Assembly (NCBI GenBank): GCA_030690895.1
Contig: JAUYFQ010000001.1
Span: 34,994-98,993, forward strand
Length of the DNA stretch: 64,000 nt
Direction: 5' to 3'
DNA from: Sulfuricellaceae bacterium
GTDB lineage: Bacteria > Pseudomonadota > Gammaproteobacteria > Burkholderiales > Sulfuricellaceae
Under the pieces are notes generated by a model, which did no database searches, was not told where the DNA came from, and saw only the letters and a list, made by a program, of their open reading frames with translations. The position numbers and the translations under genes are program-made. Shown piece after piece: positions 60,592 to 64,000 of the stretch. How positions within the stretch are numbered: position 1 is the stretch's first letter; every line of letters starts with the position of its first letter.

Positions 60592-63525
60592 ATGATTGCT
60601 CGTTGGCTATTTATTGTATTGATATTGCTTGGGCCTCAGTTTGCATGGGCAGGCGGGTTGGCGGAAATCTTTATTCCGGCGATCAAATCCTCTCAACAGG
60701 TCGAGGCCGATATGGCTGCACTGTCGTTGCCAAGCCAGGCCGCCACTCCGGTCATGCTGAATATTGCAGATTTGGCCTCCTTGACGCCCAACGCTGAAGT
60801 GAACTTCACGCTTCCAGGTAACAGGGGAAGCTACACGGTCGTTTATGAACGCATGGAAGCGTCGCCTGGTGGCAATATCAGCTGGATAGGCTATCTCAAG
60901 CCATTCGGGAAAAACTTTCGCGCCATCCTTACCTCCGGTCCTGGTGGCGCCTATGGCCGCATTCTCACGCCCGAGGGAGAGTTCAAACTCCATTCAGTCG
61001 CAGGCAACCAATGGCTAATTGACACCACGGCCGCCAATTTGAAATCATTTGTCGCAAAAGATGATGATGGTCTGGCGCCCCCAATTGCCGCCAGCCTGCC
61101 CAAGCAAGGTGAGGATTTTCGGATTTCCGCCGTAACGCCGACGCCGCAGACAACCATTGACCTGATGGTGCTATATACGGCCGGCCTTGTAACCAGACTC
61201 GGTTCGGTATCCGCCGCAGGGACTAGAATTGCCAACCTGGTTGCCACATCAAACCAATCCTATATCGATAGTGAGGTGGCCATTACCCTGAGACTGGTTC
61301 ATACCGAAGCAGTTTCCTACAGCGACACAGCAACCCAGAGCGCAGCCCTCGACGCCCTGACTTACGGGACAGATCCCACACTGGCTGGGGTTGCAACGCT
61401 GCGCACCAGTTATGGCGCCGACCTCGTCATGCTGATGAGACCCTTCGTCCAAGCCATGAACAATTGCGGATTGGCATGGATTGGAGGCTACGGAAACACA
61501 CCTATTTCAGGCTATGCAGCTTATGGTTTCTCGGCTGTGCTGGATGGAACAGATGGCGGTTACTACTGTGATGACTTCACTTTCGTACACGAATTGGGCC
61601 ATAACATGGGTAGCATGCACGACCGGCTCACGGTTAGCAATTCAACCAGCCCCACAGGACAAGGCGCCTACAGTTACTCTTTTGGCTATGGCGTGAGCAA
61701 TGCCTTTACCACCGTTATGGCCTACCCCAGCTCGTATACCAATGCTCCGCGCATCGGGCGCTTCTCCAATCCCTACCTTAGCACCTGCGGCGGTATAGCT
61801 TGCGGGATAAGCGAGGCGGCGAGCAATTCGGCCAATAACGCGCTCTCCCTCAACAATGTTCGGGTAAGTGTTGCCAATTTCAAGACATCGTCAACCACTT
61901 GTACCTATTCAATCAACCCCGCCAGCCAGTCCGTCACCGCTGGCGCCACCACCGCCACTGTCAGCGTGACAGCGGGTAGCGGCTGCACCTGGACCGCCTC
62001 CAGCGGCGCAAGCTGGATCACCATCACCTCGGGTTCGAGTGGCAGCGGCAATGGCACCGTGGTCTATTCCGTGGCAACTAACACCGGCACCAGTTCGCGG
62101 ACGGGCACGGTGACCATTGCAGGTCAAGCATTCACGGTAACGCAGGCCGGTGCCGCCGCAGGCGTTGATGTATTCCCTCTTAATGGCGTCATGCCTGCCG
62201 GATGGATCACCACTTCCGGCGCCAATGCAGGATGGGCCGTTGCCAGCGACGACAAATCGGAAGGGAGTTACAGCCTCAAATCCGGCGCCATCCTCAATTC
62301 ACAGAAAGCACAAATCGAGGTCACCAAAACATTCACAGCGGGATCTGTCAGTTTCGCACAACGCGTATCAAGCGAAAGCGGTTATGATTTTCTGCGCTTC
62401 TACATCGATGGTGTGAAACAGCAGGAATGGTCCGGCGAACAAGCCTGGGCGACCGTAATCTATCCACTTTCTGCCGGCAGCCATACCTTGCGCTGGTCAT
62501 ACGAAAAGGACAGCAACCTTATTTCAGGCAGCGATGCCGCCTGGATCGATGCCGTCTCGCTACCCGCAGAGTCGGTAGCGCCGCCTTTAACGGCGCCGGC
62601 ATGCACCCTGACTGCGTCGCCATCCTCCATTTCCGCTGGCGCCACCTCAACCCTGACCGCAAACTGCACTCCGGCGGCAACAGCCTATACCTGGACCAAC
62701 ACCGGCTTCGGCGCTACGGTTAGCGGCGGTGTCGTTACACCATCCACCACCACGATCTATTCGGTCATTGGCAGCAATTCCACTGGCAGCAGCAACGTGG
62801 CAACCGCCGCCGTCATCGTCGGCACTGCCGTAGCATCGACAACAGATGCGCGCACCTATGTTCCGGCAGCATCGGCATCCACTGGCTATGTGAGTTATTT
62901 GCGCGTCATCAATACCGGCAGTGCGGTTACACCCGTTTCGGTTGCCCGGATCGATGGTGTGACAGGTTCGGTTGGATCGTCTGCTATCTTAACGCCGTCA
63001 TTGGCAGTCAAAGGCGCACGTACATTCAGCGCGCAAGAAGTGGAAATGGCATTGGGTACGACGTTGGCCGCCGGTGACAGGCCGAGAATTCGCGTCACCG
63101 GTGCGATATCCACTGTTGAACTACAATCATTTTTGCTACAGCCTGGCGGAGTATTTAACGAGGTTTCGGCAGCACAAAGCGGGAGCACGATATGGGTTCC
63201 CGTCTATATTCCGGCGGCCGATGCAGGCACTGGCTACACAAGCTATCTTCGCGTAATCAACCCCGGCGCCGTGGCGACGCCCGTCACGATCGCCCTGGTC
63301 GATGGCGAGACCGGTGCGACAACCAATACGGCCACCTTGATTGCATCCATGCCGGGCGGAGCTGCACAGTTTTTTTCATCTGCGCAGATTGAAGCCGCGA
63401 TGGGCGCCGTGATTGCAGCGGGTAATCGGCCGCGGATACAAATTTCTGGCAATACCGTACTCGAAGTACAGTCTTTCATTACCCAGCCAGGAGGAGCATT
63501 TACCAATATCTCAAGCGGGCAGTAA
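60592..63525 (+). CDS. Secreted reprolysin-like metalloprotease with BACON, Ig-like and duplicated C-terminal domains
   Basis: 977 residues from ATG 60592 (GGAGCGGAAAA upstream). The signal peptide ends 'QFAWAGG'. A propeptide-like region (about 20-190) precedes a metzincin catalytic domain (about 200-430) with zinc site '[12 protein letters not shown]' (HExxHNxGxxHD) and a downstream 'TVMAYPSS' Met-turn. A BACON domain (about 440-520, '[15 protein letters not shown]', '[15 protein letters not shown]') and a jelly-roll follow, then an Ig-like repeat of the kind seen at 28.7-30.6 kb, and two tandem ~110-residue repeats ('[14 protein letters not shown]', '[14 protein letters not shown]'). A likely T2SS substrate that degrades extracellular protein. 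It is monocistronic. Confidence 0.85.
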   Translation: MIARWLFIVLILLGPQFAWAGGLAEIFIPAIKSSQQVEADMAALSLPSQAATPVMLNIADLASLTPNAEVNFTLPGNRGSYTVVYERMEASPGGNISWIGYLKPFGKNFRAILTSGPGGAYGRILTPEGEFKLHSVAGNQWLIDTTAANLKSFVAKDDDGLAPPIAASLPKQGEDFRISAVTPTPQTTIDLMVLYTAGLVTRLGSVSAAGTRIANLVATSNQSYIDSEVAITLRLVHTEAVSYSDTATQSAALDALTYGTDPTLAGVATLRTSYGADLVMLMRPFVQAMNNCGLAWIGGYGNTPISGYAAYGFSAVLDGTDGGYYCDDFTFVHELGHNMGSMHDRLTVSNSTSPTGQGAYSYSFGYGVSNAFTTVMAYPSSYTNAPRIGRFSNPYLSTCGGIACGISEAASNSANNALSLNNVRVSVANFKTSSTTCTYSINPASQSVTAGATTATVSVTAGSGCTWTASSGASWITITSGSSGSGNGTVVYSVATNTGTSSRTGTVTIAGQAFTVTQAGAAAGVDVFPLNGVMPAGWITTSGANAGWAVASDDKSEGSYSLKSGAILNSQKAQIEVTKTFTAGSVSFAQRVSSESGYDFLRFYIDGVKQQEWSGEQAWATVIYPLSAGSHTLRWSYEKDSNLISGSDAAWIDAVSLPAESVAPPLTAPACTLTASPSSISAGATSTLTANCTPAATAYTWTNTGFGATVSGGVVTPSTTTIYSVIGSNSTGSSNVATAAVIVGTAVASTTDARTYVPAASASTGYVSYLRVINTGSAVTPVSVARIDGVTGSVGSSAILTPSLAVKGARTFSAQEVEMALGTTLAAGDRPRIRVTGAISTVELQSFLLQPGGVFNEVSAAQSGSTIWVPVYIPAADAGTGYTSYLRVINPGAVATPVTIALVDGETGATTNTATLIASMPGGAAQFFSSAQIEAAMGAVIAAGNRPRIQISGNTVLEVQSFITQPGGAFTNISSGQ

Positions 63526-63580
63526 TATTCGAGGGCGGATTCAAGTTCGAAGCGCCATTCGATTAACGAGTAGAGCGGGC

Positions 63581-63606
63581 GAGGTGCTGCAGCATTTGAG
63601 CACCTC
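63581..63606 (+). terminator. Hairpin after the metalloprotease gene
   Basis: GAGGTGCT and AGCACCTC form an 8-bp stem around a 10-base loop, 56 bases past the stop. There is no T run, so it may be only a stabilising hairpin. Confidence 0.35.
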
Positions 63607-64000
63607 GGCGCCGCCAAGTCCGAGCTTAAGACTCCATCACTGACAAGTAACATGGAGCGACCCGCTAGATTTTCATGAAAAAATTGCGCCTATGTCATGG
63701 GCGCTGTTACGCGACAGCGTTGAATACGCTGAGCATGAATAATTTTTATATATGCTATAGTTTTCAGTTAGTAATTTTTCATAACCGCTAGAAAATACAG
63801 GCCACTCACATTCTCTCGAATATCTTGATATTTAAGATATGGCGATTGGTTCAAAAATTAACCTGATTAGTTACATGCCTCATCTGTGAAAATTGGCTAT
63901 GATTCATGCTATTGAGCAAAGACAGGCACGCACAACTCCCTCCCCTTCAAGGGGAGGAGCAGGTTGGCCTGTATCGCTGACCGGCTATAAATGGCTGAGG
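63607..64000. other. Gene-free, AT-rich right end
   Basis: No convincing coding frame. 63735-63880 is AT rich (TTTTTATATATGCTATAG), as in promoter regions, perhaps for a gene beyond the window. At 63937-63957 lies one C/T-rich palindrome unit (CTCCCCTTCAAGGGGAG), a solo copy of the unit in D1. Confidence 0.4.

Noticed and set aside
63719..63765. TTGAAT...TATAGT as a promoter at the right edge
   Set aside because: Spacing and matches are weak and no gene starts within the window; mentioned only as AT-rich DNA.

Overview
The window looks like a chromosomal segment of a betaproteobacterium. An order such as Nitrosomonadales (Gallionella/Sulfuricella-like) is an inference from gene content and base composition, not a proven assignment. 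There is no phage, plasmid or CRISPR signal. Almost all of it is cell-envelope biology: pili, secretion, surface polysaccharide and secreted proteins, interspersed with an unusually rich set of short palindromic and MITE-like repeats.

Layout. (1) 1-11.1 kb, + strand: the 3' part of an MshQ-like surface/pilus protein, then a tight MSHA-type pilus assembly operon (mshI, a PilN-like gene, mshJ, mshK, mshL, mshM, mshN). A tRNA-Gly(CCC) and a 208-bp inverted-repeat element follow. (2) 11.6-28.6 kb, - strand, read right to left: an EpsD-type peptidyl-prolyl isomerase, the O-polysaccharide ABC exporter Wzm/Wzt, two methyltransferases, a two-domain glycosyltransferase, two TPR-GT41 ('SPINDLY/OGT-like') proteins (one a tandem double enzyme), and a membrane-anchored protein that may be a glycoside hydrolase. 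Most junctions overlap by a few bases, so this is one operon. (3) 28.7-35.3 kb, - strand: two secreted proteins sharing a small cysteine-containing N-terminal module (one with Ig-like repeats, one with a YVTN beta-propeller), a probably highly expressed exported protein of unknown family with a clear promoter and terminator, and a small lipoprotein. (4) 35.5-46.4 kb, - strand: a complete type II secretion operon in the order gspE-F-G-H-I-J-K-L-M-(C-like)-D. (5) 46.6-60.1 kb: a glycan locus with a GT2 enzyme and an NAD-dependent epimerase on +. On - lie the dTDP-rhamnose genes rmlBAC and rmlD with a lytic transglycosylase between them, two polytopic membrane proteins, an undecaprenyl-phosphate sugar phosphotransferase and two GT4 enzymes. 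(6) 60.2-63.5 kb: a frameshifted IS4-family transposase remnant and a large secreted reprolysin-like metalloprotease with BACON and Ig-like domains.

How it fits together: RmlABCD supplies dTDP-L-rhamnose; the phosphotransferase and GT2/GT4/GT41 enzymes build glycans; methyltransferases probably cap the chain; Wzm/Wzt exports it. GspE-M/D secretes folded proteins such as the metalloprotease and Ig/propeller proteins, and the MSHA machinery assembles a pilus. The presence of cytosolic TPR-GT41 enzymes in the same operon as the exporter suggests protein glycosylation linked to envelope polysaccharide, which is inference.

The most unusual signal is the repeat landscape. Seven copies of a REP-like palindrome (arms GTAGGTGCGAATTTATTCGC) cluster at the ends of glycan and secretion genes, supplying stop codons, abutting start codons or entering the reading frame. 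A second set of C/T-rich palindromes is translated in frame inside GT41, the GspJ and GspH leader regions and the Wzt tail. A third set of MITE-like elements shows terminal inverted repeats, plausible target-site duplications and nesting.
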